39,375 bases of DNA from assembly GCA_947175425.1 (NCBI GenBank), contig CAMWMR010000022.1:1-39375 (forward strand), given 5' to 3'. The notes beneath the pieces are model-generated. The model saw only the letters and a program-made list of their open reading frames with translations. It ran no database searches and was not told where the DNA came from. The DNA is from an uncultured Porphyromonadaceae bacterium (GTDB lineage Bacteria > Bacteroidota > Bacteroidia > Bacteroidales > Muribaculaceae). The first letter of the stretch is position 1, and each line of letters opens with the position of its first letter. Shown here in pieces: positions 8,280-14,784 of the stretch. The translations under genes were made by a program, and so were the position numbers.

Positions 8280-8309
8280 TTGTGTATTCGGATATTTTAA
8301 TTAAATTTG
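8280..8309 (+). promoter_or_regulatory. Promoter of the Lrp-type regulator gene
   Basis: TTG (8280-8282), 19 bp, then TAAATTTG (8302-8309), an exact TAnnTTTG. The regulator's ATG is 39 bp downstream. Confidence 0.75.
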
Positions 8310-8348
8310 CAGCAGAATACCCAAAAACTATTTTGAAATAATTGACAT

Positions 8349-8813
8349 ATGGCTCCCCGTTTTGACAAACTTGACATCAGTATTTTACGCGCATTAAGTG
8401 AGAATGCCCGCACTCCTTACCTTGAAATTGCTCGTGAAACAGGAGTGAGCGGTGCCGCCGTTCACCAACGAGTACAACGCCTTATGGCCAGCAAAGTGAT
8501 AGTAGGCTCACAATGTCTCATCGACCCCTCCTCGGTAGGATTTGACGTAGTAGCATACCTCGGCATCAATGCCATGGCAAGTACCGATGTTGAAGAACTT
8601 GTCGAAGGTCTTCAACAAATTGAAGAAGTGACAGAATGCCACATCGTAGCGGGCCGTTACGATGTAATAGTAAAACTTCATGCAAAAAACAACGAACAAA
8701 TGCTTAACCTCATTCAGGAACGCATGCGTCCGCTTAAAATCGCCTCTACCGAAACCATGGTATCGTTCCGCGAGGCCTTCCATCGTCCGGTGCCCATCGG
8801 AAAGAGCAAATAA
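8349..8813 (+). CDS. Lrp/AsnC-family transcriptional regulator
   Basis: 154 residues, the usual length for the family. Residues about 5-60 form the AsnC-type winged helix-turn-helix (FDKLDISILRALSENAR, then PYLEIARETGVSGAAVHQRV and RLMASKVI). Residues about 66-140 are the RAM ligand-binding domain, with VTECHIVAGRYDVIVKLHAKN and the SFREAFHRPVPI tail. Such proteins sense amino acids or other small molecules as octamers. It has its own promoter and lies 137 bp upstream of the methylmalonyl-CoA epimerase gene on the same strand; a second promoter separates them, so control of the propionate genes by this protein is possible but is inference. It is not necessarily orthologous to E. coli Lrp. Confidence 0.93.
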   Translation: MAPRFDKLDISILRALSENARTPYLEIARETGVSGAAVHQRVQRLMASKVIVGSQCLIDPSSVGFDVVAYLGINAMASTDVEELVEGLQQIEEVTECHIVAGRYDVIVKLHAKNNEQMLNLIQERMRPLKIASTETMVSFREAFHRPVPIGKSK

Positions 8814-8822
8814 GTTTGGAAA

Positions 8823-8856
8823 TTGCTTCTTCGTTTAAAAATATTTAGTAAATTTG
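8823..8856 (+). promoter_or_regulatory. Promoter of the mce-mmd operon
   Basis: TTG at 8823-8825, then after 23 bp TAAATTTG (8849-8856), a perfect -7 element. The mce start is 94 bp downstream, leaving a leader with an imperfect repeat of GAAGCTTTCATTCCC / GAAAGCTTGGG that can fold back. Confidence 0.65.
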
Positions 8857-8950
8857 CAAGCGGACAACGCTTGAGTTGTTGCCGAAGCTTTCATTCCCAT
8901 GAAAGCTTGGGCAATATATTTTTTTTGACACATTAACCTTTAAACCAGTT

Positions 8951-9373
8951 ATGGATATTTCCCACATTGAACACATCGGTATAGCCGTACCCTCGCTGGA
9001 CGAAGCTATACCTTTCTATGAAAACATGTTAGGCTTCAAATGCTTTGCAATTGAAGAAGTTGCGGACCAGAAAGTCCGTACAGCCTTTTTCCAGGTAGGC
9101 CAGACAAAACTCGAACTGCTTGAAGGAACTGCCGAAGACAGCGCTATCTGCAAATTCATTGCAGCAAACGGCGGTCGCGGCGGCGTGCAGCACATTGCTT
9201 TCGCAGTGGAAGACGGCGTTGCCAACGCCCTTGCCGAAGTGGAAGAAAAAGGTTGCCGCCTCATCGACAAAGCTCCCCGCAAAGGCGCCGAAGGCCTTAA
9301 CATCGCTTTCCTGCATCCCAAGTCCACAATAGGAACTCTCGTAGAACTTTGCGAGGACCCCAAAAAGAAATAA
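8951..9373 (+). CDS. mce: Methylmalonyl-CoA epimerase
   Basis: 140 residues, one vicinal-oxygen-chelate module pair (glyoxalase fold). It interconverts (R)- and (S)-methylmalonyl-CoA, linking the B12-dependent mutase to the decarboxylase encoded next to it. Metal-binding residues expected for the family are present: His8 in IEHIGIAV, His81 in GGVQHIAFAV and Glu132 in TLVELCED. The blocks YENMLGFK, LELLEGT and GRGGVQHIAF distinguish it from glyoxalase I. First gene of the decarboxylase operon, 60 bp before mmdA with a stem-loop between them. Confidence 0.94.
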   Translation: MDISHIEHIGIAVPSLDEAIPFYENMLGFKCFAIEEVADQKVRTAFFQVGQTKLELLEGTAEDSAICKFIAANGGRGGVQHIAFAVEDGVANALAEVEEKGCRLIDKAPRKGAEGLNIAFLHPKSTIGTLVELCEDPKKK

Positions 9374-9385
9374 ACAGAAATCACC

Positions 9386-9417
9386 AATGCCGGGACGGTA
9401 TAAACAGCCCCGGCATT
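9386..9417 (+). other. Stem-loop between mce and mmdA
   Basis: Perfect 9-bp stem AATGCCGGG / CCCGGCATT with a 14-nt loop and no T-run after it, ending 16 bp before the mmdA start. Likely an mRNA processing or stability element, or a partial terminator, setting different levels of Mce and MmdA; the role is inference. Confidence 0.6.
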
Positions 9418-9433
9418 CATTTCAAAAAATACT

Positions 9434-10987
9434 ATGAGCAGCCAACTCGAAAAAGTACAGGAACTTATTGAGCTTCGCACCAAAGCAAGGCTCGGCGGTG
9501 GCGAAAAAGCCATTGAGAAACAGCATGAACGCGGGAAATACACTGCCCGCGAACGTATTGCACAGCTTTTGGACGAGGGTTCTTTTGAAGAGCTCGACAT
9601 GTTTGTCCAGCATCGTTGCACCAACTTCGGACAGGATAAGAAAACATTCTTGGGCGACGGCGTTGTAACCGGTTACGGAACAATCGACGGTCGCCTTGTT
9701 TATGTTTTCGCACAGGACTTCACCGTATTCGGCGGTTCTCTGTCGGAAACCATGGCTCTGAAAATTTGCAAAGTAATGGATATGGCCATGAAGATGGGCG
9801 CTCCCGTTATCGGTCTTAACGACTCCGGCGGCGCACGTATTCAGGAAGGTATCAACGCGCTTGCAGGCTATGCCGAAATTTTCCAGCGCAACATCCTCGC
9901 TTCGGGTGTAATTCCCCAGATTTCGGCCATTCTCGGTCCTTGCGCCGGCGGTGCCGTATACTCCCCAGCCCTCACCGACTTCACAATCATGGCAAAGGGC
10001 ATCAGCTACATGTTCCTCACCGGTCCCAAGGTTGTTAAAACCGTTACCGGCGAAGATGTTACCCAGGAAGACCTCGGCGGCGCCGACGTACACTCCAAAA
10101 AGAGCGGTGTTTGCCACTTTGCTGCCGAAGACGGCGAAGATGCAATCAAAATTATACGCAAACTCTTCAGCTACATTCCTCAGAACAACCTCGAAGAACC
10201 GCCGCTGGTTGAATGTACCGACCCCATCGACCGTCTTGAAGACTCGCTCAACGAAATTATCCCCGACTCGCCCACACGTCCCTACGACATGTACGAAGTT
10301 ATCGGAGCAATTATCGACAACGGCGAATTCCTTGAAGTTCAGGCCGACTACGCCAAAAACATCATCGTAGGTTTCGCACGCTTCAACGGCCAGACAGTAG
10401 GTATTGTAGCCAACCAGCCCAAATATCTTGCCGGCGTGCTCGACAGCAACGCATCGCGCAAAGGCGCCCGTTTCGTACGTTTCTGCGACGCCTTCAACAT
10501 TCCTTTGGTTACCCTGGTTGACGTTCCCGGCTTCCTCCCCGGTACCGGACAGGAATACAACGGTGTTATTCTCCACGGTGCGAAACTTCTCTACGCCTAC
10601 GGCGAAGCCACTGTTCCCAAAGTTACCGTTACCCTGCGCAAGAGCTACGGCGGCAGCCACATTGTGATGAGCTGCAAGCAGCTCCGCGGCGACATGAACT
10701 ACGCATGGCCTACCGCTGAAATCGCCGTTATGGGCGGTGCCGGTGCCGTTGAAGTACTCTACGCCAAGGAAGCCAAGGCAAGTGAAAATCCCGCCAAAGT
10801 GCTGGCCGACCGCGAAGCCGAGTACAACAAGCTTTTCTGCAACCCCTACAACGCAGCCCGCTACGGATATATCGACGACGTTATCGAACCCCGCAACACT
10901 CGTTTCCGCGTTATCCGCGCACTGCAGCAGCTGGCAACCAAAAAAGTTACCAATCCTGCCAAAAAGCACGGCAACATACCCCTGTAA
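9434..10987 (+). CDS. mmdA: Methylmalonyl-CoA decarboxylase alpha subunit / acyl-CoA carboxyltransferase
   Basis: 517 residues, full length for the carboxyltransferase family (PccB/MmdA). It transfers the carboxyl group of methylmalonyl-CoA to the biotin carried by MmdC. The first half-domain has [13 protein letters not shown] and [16 protein letters not shown], forming the acyl-CoA pocket and oxyanion holes; the second has [33 protein letters not shown] and [11 protein letters not shown]. The C-terminus ([18 protein letters not shown]) is standard. PccB of a biotin-dependent carboxylase looks alike, but no biotin carboxylase gene is present and a beta-type sodium pump follows, so decarboxylation is favoured. 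The stop codon TAA overlaps the next ATG by one base (TAATG). Confidence 0.94.
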   Translation: MSSQLEKVQELIELRTKARLGGGEKAIEKQHERGKYTARERIAQLLDEGSFEELDMFVQHRCTNFGQDKKTFLGDGVVTGYGTIDGRLVYVFAQDFTVFGGSLSETMALKICKVMDMAMKMGAPVIGLNDSGGARIQEGINALAGYAEIFQRNILASGVIPQISAILGPCAGGAVYSPALTDFTIMAKGISYMFLTGPKVVKTVTGEDVTQEDLGGADVHSKKSGVCHFAAEDGEDAIKIIRKLFSYIPQNNLEEPPLVECTDPIDRLEDSLNEIIPDSPTRPYDMYEVIGAIIDNGEFLEVQADYAKNIIVGFARFNGQTVGIVANQPKYLAGVLDSNASRKGARFVRFCDAFNIPLVTLVDVPGFLPGTGQEYNGVILHGAKLLYAYGEATVPKVTVTLRKSYGGSHIVMSCKQLRGDMNYAWPTAEIAVMGGAGAVEVLYAKEAKASENPAKVLADREAEYNKLFCNPYNAARYGYIDDVIEPRNTRFRVIRALQQLATKKVTNPAKKHGNIPL

Positions 10988-11916
10988 TGTCCACTATGAA
11001 ACGTATAATATCGGGCCTAACCCTCGGCGTTTGTGCGCTTGCGCTTAGCTGCGGAGCTTCCGCACAAGGGCGTTCGTCGCTCAAAATCAACGAGGTAATG
11101 GTCGCCAACGAAAACAGCGTTGTTGACGAATACGGCAACCGAAACGCCTGGATTGAGCTTTTCAACCTCAATTTCGCGCCCATGGAAATTTCTGCCGTTT
11201 ACCTCACCAACGACTCCTTGCAGCCTCGCAAGTATCCTGTTCCATTAGGAGACGTAAACACCGAAATTCCCGCCCGCCAGCACGTGGTTTTCTTTGCCGA
11301 CGGCGAGCCTAACAAAGGAACTTTCCACACATCCTTTACCCTTACTCCGGGTCAGGACAACTGGATTGGCGTTTACGATGCCGACGGCATTACCCTTATC
11401 GACGAGGTCCTTATCCCCGCATCGCTTGAGCCTGACCAGACCTGGGCACGTACCAGCGACGGTACCGGCGAATGGGCGCTCCGCACCGGCGACGACTCCG
11501 CTTACATCACTCCCGGCGGAGCCAATGTGATTAAGGACACCAACAAAAAGATTGAAATGTTCGCCGAGCGCGACGAAAACGGTTTTGGCATGACAATCAT
11601 GGCTATGTGCGTTGTATTCAGTGCCTTGCTGCTGCTTTGCCTGAGCTTCTACGGCATCGGCAAGATAGGCGCCGGAATTTCCAAACTCAACAAGATGCGT
11701 GCACACGGTGTTACCCGCGACGAAGCCGCCGAACACCACGTTACCCACGACTCGGGAGAGGAAATCGCCGCCATTACCATGGCTCTCTACGAACATCTCA
11801 ACGCTCACGATACCGAGAGCACCATTCTCACCATAAACAAGGTGAAACGTGCATACTCGCCGTGGAGCTCCAAAATTTACGGTTTGCGCGAAGTGCCCGA
11901 GCACAGGCGTAAATAA
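10987..11916 (+). CDS. Lamin-tail-domain / OadG-like subunit of the decarboxylase sodium pump
   Basis: 309 residues in an unusual arrangement. A signal-like segment (1-27, ending SAQG) is followed by a lamin tail domain (about 29-165: SSLKINEVMVANENS, AWIELFNL, PGGANVI). A single membrane helix lies at about 202-226 (FGMTIMAMCVVFSALLLLCL) and resembles the OadG/MmdD anchor that holds decarboxylase complexes at the membrane. A basic, His/Glu-containing cytoplasmic tail ends RAYSPWSSKIYGLRE. The beta-rich domain would face the periplasm. It is translationally coupled to mmdA and precedes the biotin carrier, which supports a gamma/delta-subunit role. ATG at 10987 is used; ATG at 10996 (MKRIISG) is equally plausible. 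Confidence 0.85.
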   Translation: MSTMKRIISGLTLGVCALALSCGASAQGRSSLKINEVMVANENSVVDEYGNRNAWIELFNLNFAPMEISAVYLTNDSLQPRKYPVPLGDVNTEIPARQHVVFFADGEPNKGTFHTSFTLTPGQDNWIGVYDADGITLIDEVLIPASLEPDQTWARTSDGTGEWALRTGDDSAYITPGGANVIKDTNKKIEMFAERDENGFGMTIMAMCVVFSALLLLCLSFYGIGKIGAGISKLNKMRAHGVTRDEAAEHHVTHDSGEEIAAITMALYEHLNAHDTESTILTINKVKRAYSPWSSKIYGLREVPEHRRK

Positions 11917-11939
11917 TTCACTTTCAAGAAATTCAAGCA

Positions 11940-12374
11940 ATGAAAGAATATAAATACAAAATCAACGGAAACAACTACACCGTTGCCGTAGGCGATATCG
12001 ACGACAACATCGCCCAAGTAGAAGTAAACGGCGTACCCTACAAGGTTGAGCTTGACCGCAACAAACCTGTAGCCGCCAAAGTAGCCGCTCCGCGTCCTTC
12101 GGCCGCACCCCGCACAGCATCGGGCGAAAAGGTTATCGCCTCCAAGCCCGCAGTCGCAGGCCCTGGCTCTGTAACAGCTCCCCTGCCCGGCGTTGTTATC
12201 AGCGTCAATGTAAAGGTTGGCGACACCGTTAAAGCTTCCGACACCGTGGTTCTTCTCGAAGCTATGAAAATGGAGAACTCTATCCGTGCCGGACGCGACG
12301 GTCGCGTAAGCGCTGTAAATGTAAACGCCGGCGACTCGGTTCTTGAAGGTGCCGTACTCGTCACAATTGAATAA
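11940..12374 (+). CDS. mmdC: Biotin carboxyl carrier subunit of methylmalonyl-CoA decarboxylase
   Basis: 144 residues. The C-terminal 70 residues are a biotinyl domain with the motif EAMKMEN; Lys110 is the biotinylated lysine. Before it lies an Ala/Pro-rich flexible linker (about 43-75), and the N-terminal 40 residues form a small beta-rich dock (YKYKINGNNYTVAVGD). The biotin arm carries CO2 from the MmdA active site to the MmdB sodium pump. It sits 23 bp after the OadG-like gene and 25 bp before mmdB. Confidence 0.95.
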   Translation: MKEYKYKINGNNYTVAVGDIDDNIAQVEVNGVPYKVELDRNKPVAAKVAAPRPSAAPRTASGEKVIASKPAVAGPGSVTAPLPGVVISVNVKVGDTVKASDTVVLLEAMKMENSIRAGRDGRVSAVNVNAGDSVLEGAVLVTIE

Positions 12375-12399
12375 ACCGCCCTATTAAATACGACCAATT

Positions 12400-13557
12400 A
12401 TGTCATTCGGCGATTTTATCCAAACGAACCTCACGCAGTTCTGGGAGCTTACCGGCTTTGCCAACGCCCAGTTCGGCAACTTTGTAATGCTTGCCGTGGG
12501 CTTGTTCTTCATCTGGCTTGCCATAAAGAAGAACTTCGAGCCCATGCTGCTTGTTCCCATCGGCTTCGGTATCCTCATCGGTAACATACCTTTCGATTCC
12601 ACAGCAGGTCTCGAGATTGGTATCTACGAAGAAGGCTCCGTGCTCAACATTCTCTATAACGGTGTTGCCGCAGGCTGGTATCCTCCGCTCATTTTCCTCG
12701 GTATCGGTGCCATGACCGACTTCTCGGCACTGATAGCCAACCCCAAGCTTATGCTTATCGGCGCAGCAGCCCAGTTCGGTATTTTCGGTGCATACATGGT
12801 GGCTCTTGCCATTGGTTTTGCCCCCGACCAGGCCGGTGCTATCGCCATTATCGGCGGTGCCGACGGTCCTACCGCTATCTTCCTTTCGTCCAAGCTCGCT
12901 CCCAATCTGATGGGTGCCATTGCGGTTTCGGCTTATTCGTACATGGCTCTTGTGCCTGTAATCCAGCCGCCGCTGATGCGCCTTTTCACTACCAAGAAAG
13001 AGCGTCTTATAAAAATGAAACCCGCGCGTGCGGTGTCGCAGAACGAGAAAATCATTTTCCCCATTGTGGGTATGCTTCTCACTTGCTTTGTAGTGCCTTC
13101 GGGTATTCCTCTGTTAGGTATGCTTTTCTTCGGCAACCTGCTTCGTGAATGCGGTGTAACCACCCGTCTTGCCAAAACTGCCAGCAATGCCCTCACCGAC
13201 ATTGTAACCATTCTGCTTGGTATGACCGTAGGTGCGTCCACCCAGGCATCGCAGTTCCTCACCCCGCAGACAATTTTCATTTTCTTCCTTGGTTTCATGG
13301 CCTTTGTAATAGCTTCGTCGAGCGGCGTACTGTTTGTGAAGCTGTTCAACCTTTTCCTTTCCAAGGATAAGAAAATCAATCCTCTTATCGGCAATGCCGG
13401 AGTATCGGCCGTTCCCATGTCGGCACGTATCTCCAACAACCTCGGTTTGGAATACGACCCGTCCAACTATCTGCTCATGCACGCCATGGGTCCGAACGTT
13501 GCCGGAGTAATCGGTTCGGCAGTAGCCGCCGGTGTCCTCCTGGGCTTCCTTGCCTAA
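12400..13557 (+). CDS. mmdB: Sodium-pumping decarboxylase beta subunit
   Basis: 385 residues with about nine to eleven membrane segments. It decarboxylates carboxybiotin and couples this to Na+ export. The signature GGADGPTAIFLSSKLAP contains Asp155, equivalent to the Na+/proton-coupling Asp203 of Klebsiella OadB, and is followed by AYSYMALVPVIQPP, which carries the conserved Tyr/Ser region. NALTDIVTILLGMTVGAST and the C-terminal LLMHAMGPNVAGVIGSAVAAG match the family. It completes the pathway producing propionyl-CoA and a sodium gradient, and is the last gene before a strong terminator. OadB and GcdB are homologous alternatives, excluded by context. Confidence 0.95.
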   Translation: MSFGDFIQTNLTQFWELTGFANAQFGNFVMLAVGLFFIWLAIKKNFEPMLLVPIGFGILIGNIPFDSTAGLEIGIYEEGSVLNILYNGVAAGWYPPLIFLGIGAMTDFSALIANPKLMLIGAAAQFGIFGAYMVALAIGFAPDQAGAIAIIGGADGPTAIFLSSKLAPNLMGAIAVSAYSYMALVPVIQPPLMRLFTTKKERLIKMKPARAVSQNEKIIFPIVGMLLTCFVVPSGIPLLGMLFFGNLLRECGVTTRLAKTASNALTDIVTILLGMTVGASTQASQFLTPQTIFIFFLGFMAFVIASSSGVLFVKLFNLFLSKDKKINPLIGNAGVSAVPMSARISNNLGLEYDPSNYLLMHAMGPNVAGVIGSAVAAGVLLGFLA

Positions 13558-13637
13558 AAAACTTTATACACCAAACAGAGGCTGTTTACTTGTGAACAGA
13601 CCCAAAAAGTCAACAGGTTAAACATCATCCTGTCATA

Positions 13638-13674
13638 GAAAGAGTTCGGTATTGTACCGGACTCTTTCCTTTTT
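13638..13674 (+). terminator. Terminator of the mce-mmd operon
   Basis: Fourteen-pair stem beginning GAAAGAGTTCGGTA, loop TTG, containing one G-T pair, followed by CTTTTT. It lies 80 bp after the mmdB stop; a weaker hairpin CTGTTTAC / GTGAACAG precedes it at 13582-13599. Confidence 0.9.
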
Positions 13675-13839
13675 ACCGGGCTAAGATTTTGAAACCCATA
13701 ATAACTCTTTGACATACACACATTAAATAATTACCCGATTCACAATGAACCGGGCAATGGAACATATTCTGTTTATTTTAGTTTAAATGAAAGAGCCGTG
13801 TATGGCAACAACAATTTATGCGTGTATAAAGTCAGTCAA

Positions 13840-14493
13840 TTATTTCCATTTATCGGGAATTACGTAAGTTTTTCCGTCCTTGCAAACTGTGTCGGGCATG
13901 ACAGCAGACTGGAATCTTCGTATATTTTTTATCATCATAACAGGTTTGCTGCGATGGTGAATAAGGTTGTCTTTAAGGTCATTGCTAAAATTAGAAGGTG
14001 GAAAATATACCTTGATGCCAATATTGGGAAACCGGCGTTGAATTAGTTCTATTGGAGGCACAAGGTCGCTATCTGCACTAACAAGAGCCACAATATCGGT
14101 TGCGTTCATCACACAATCTTCAATCATGCGAATAGAGATATTGACATCGGTTTTCTTTTCTTCCGGTCTTGATATATCACCTTTGCAATAAGGGCATAAA
14201 ATATGCTTATCAAGATACTTGCCTCTGACAATCTCAAAGCGATTGCCGTTAATAAGTTTATTGGCATTAAGGAAGGCGCTCTGCCTACTATTCTTTTGAG
14301 GGCTTAGAGGTGAGGCCGTAAAGTAAATGACTCTTTCAAGAGACTGCCCCTCACCTAAAAAGCTTTCGCAGAGTTTTACAATGTCAATCCAATAAAAATT
14401 ACGCCAAGCGGAATCAGCTTTTTTCGTCCGCTTGAGGCCGAAATAAAAGTTGAAGCCGTCAATATAGAAAGTTACTCTTTTCTTCGGTTCCAT
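13840..14493 (-). CDS. NYN-domain (PIN-like) putative ribonuclease
   Basis: 217 residues of the NYN/LabA (DUF88-like) group, metal-dependent RNases of the PIN fold. Acidic active-site motifs are in order: YIDGFNFY (Asp12), EEKKTDVNISIRMIEDC (Asp116) and ALVSADSDLVPPI (Asp141, Asp143). A CPYC pair at 100-103 sits in the insert before the second acidic motif, with no clear partner pair, so zinc binding is uncertain. Proteins of this group act in RNA turnover and sometimes in phage defence or toxin systems; nothing here decides between them. It stands alone, opposite to the mmd operon, with its own promoter and a terminator-like leader hairpin ending 14 nt before the ATG. No antitoxin-like partner gene is visible. 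Confidence 0.88.
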   Translation of the reverse strand: MEPKKRVTFYIDGFNFYFGLKRTKKADSAWRNFYWIDIVKLCESFLGEGQSLERVIYFTASPLSPQKNSRQSAFLNANKLINGNRFEIVRGKYLDKHILCPYCKGDISRPEEKKTDVNISIRMIEDCVMNATDIVALVSADSDLVPPIELIQRRFPNIGIKVYFPPSNFSNDLKDNLIHHRSKPVMMIKNIRRFQSAVMPDTVCKDGKTYVIPDKWK

Positions 14494-14500
14494 GATAAAT

Positions 14501-14546
14501 AAAAAAAGCCGCTCGTAAGCGGCCTATTCCTTGCAAGAAAGCAAGG
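14501..14546 (-). promoter_or_regulatory. Two-hairpin leader with terminator-like structure before the NYN gene
   Basis: Between the promoter and the NYN start codon the minus-strand RNA can form hairpin 1 (CCTTGC / GCAAGG, 14546-14529) and hairpin 2 (GCCGCT / AGCGGC with 4-nt loop, 14523-14508), the latter followed at once by seven U (14507-14501). This is the form of an intrinsic terminator placed inside the leader, 14 nt before the ATG. It could attenuate the gene or simply block read-through from the TPR gene upstream. Confidence 0.7.
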
Positions 14547-14563
14547 CGTTGCTTTTTCTGATG

Positions 14564-14593
14564 CAAAGGTAATACTTTTTTCTCACCCTGCAA
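14564..14593 (-). promoter_or_regulatory. Promoter of the NYN-nuclease gene
   Basis: Minus strand: TTG (14593-14591), 19 bp, then TACCTTTG (14571-14564), an exact -7 element. A transcript from about 14557 would carry a leader of roughly 64 nt containing both hairpins. Confidence 0.72.
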
Positions 14594-14716
14594 TCGTTTA
14601 ACGAGAGAATATGCAAAAAAGTTTTGGTAGTGCACGGATCTTTCACTTAAGATTTAATCTCATATTCTATAAGTTACACTGAAAACGGGGCGCTTGACCA
14701 AGGACGTTCGCAAGGT

Positions 14717-14745
14717 GCTTGTGCGTTCAATTACACCGCACAAGC
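14717..14745. repeat. Inverted repeat in the gap after the TPR gene
   Basis: GCTTGTGCG and CGCACAAGC, a perfect 9-bp pair with an 11-nt loop, 40 bp past the TPR stop codon (minus strand). No T-run follows on either strand, so it is at best a rho-type or stability hairpin. The rest of 14594-14784 holds nothing I can identify. Confidence 0.5.
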
Positions 14746-14784
14746 GCACAATTATTTCGACACAAGACCCTTTGAGGGGGATTG

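Noticed and set aside
8119-8304. Short plus-strand frame before the Lrp gene
   Set aside because: TTG start, no hydrophobic, domain or conservation signal, and the real promoter of the regulator lies within its end.
9422-10969. 515-codon open frame opposite mmdA
   Set aside because: It exactly mirrors the conserved mmdA gene and its translation is low-complexity Gly/Val/Asn-rich with no family features; it reflects the codon bias of mmdA.
11245-11940. 231-codon minus frame opposite the OadG-like gene
   Set aside because: Shadow of a well-supported coding region with no recognisable domain.
13840-14493. NYN gene as the toxin of a toxin-antitoxin pair
   Set aside because: No small partner gene overlaps or adjoins it; the next genes on either side are the mmd operon and a TPR protein.
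14717-14745. Inverted repeat as a terminator of the TPR gene
   Set aside because: There is no T-run on either side; it is kept only as an inverted repeat.
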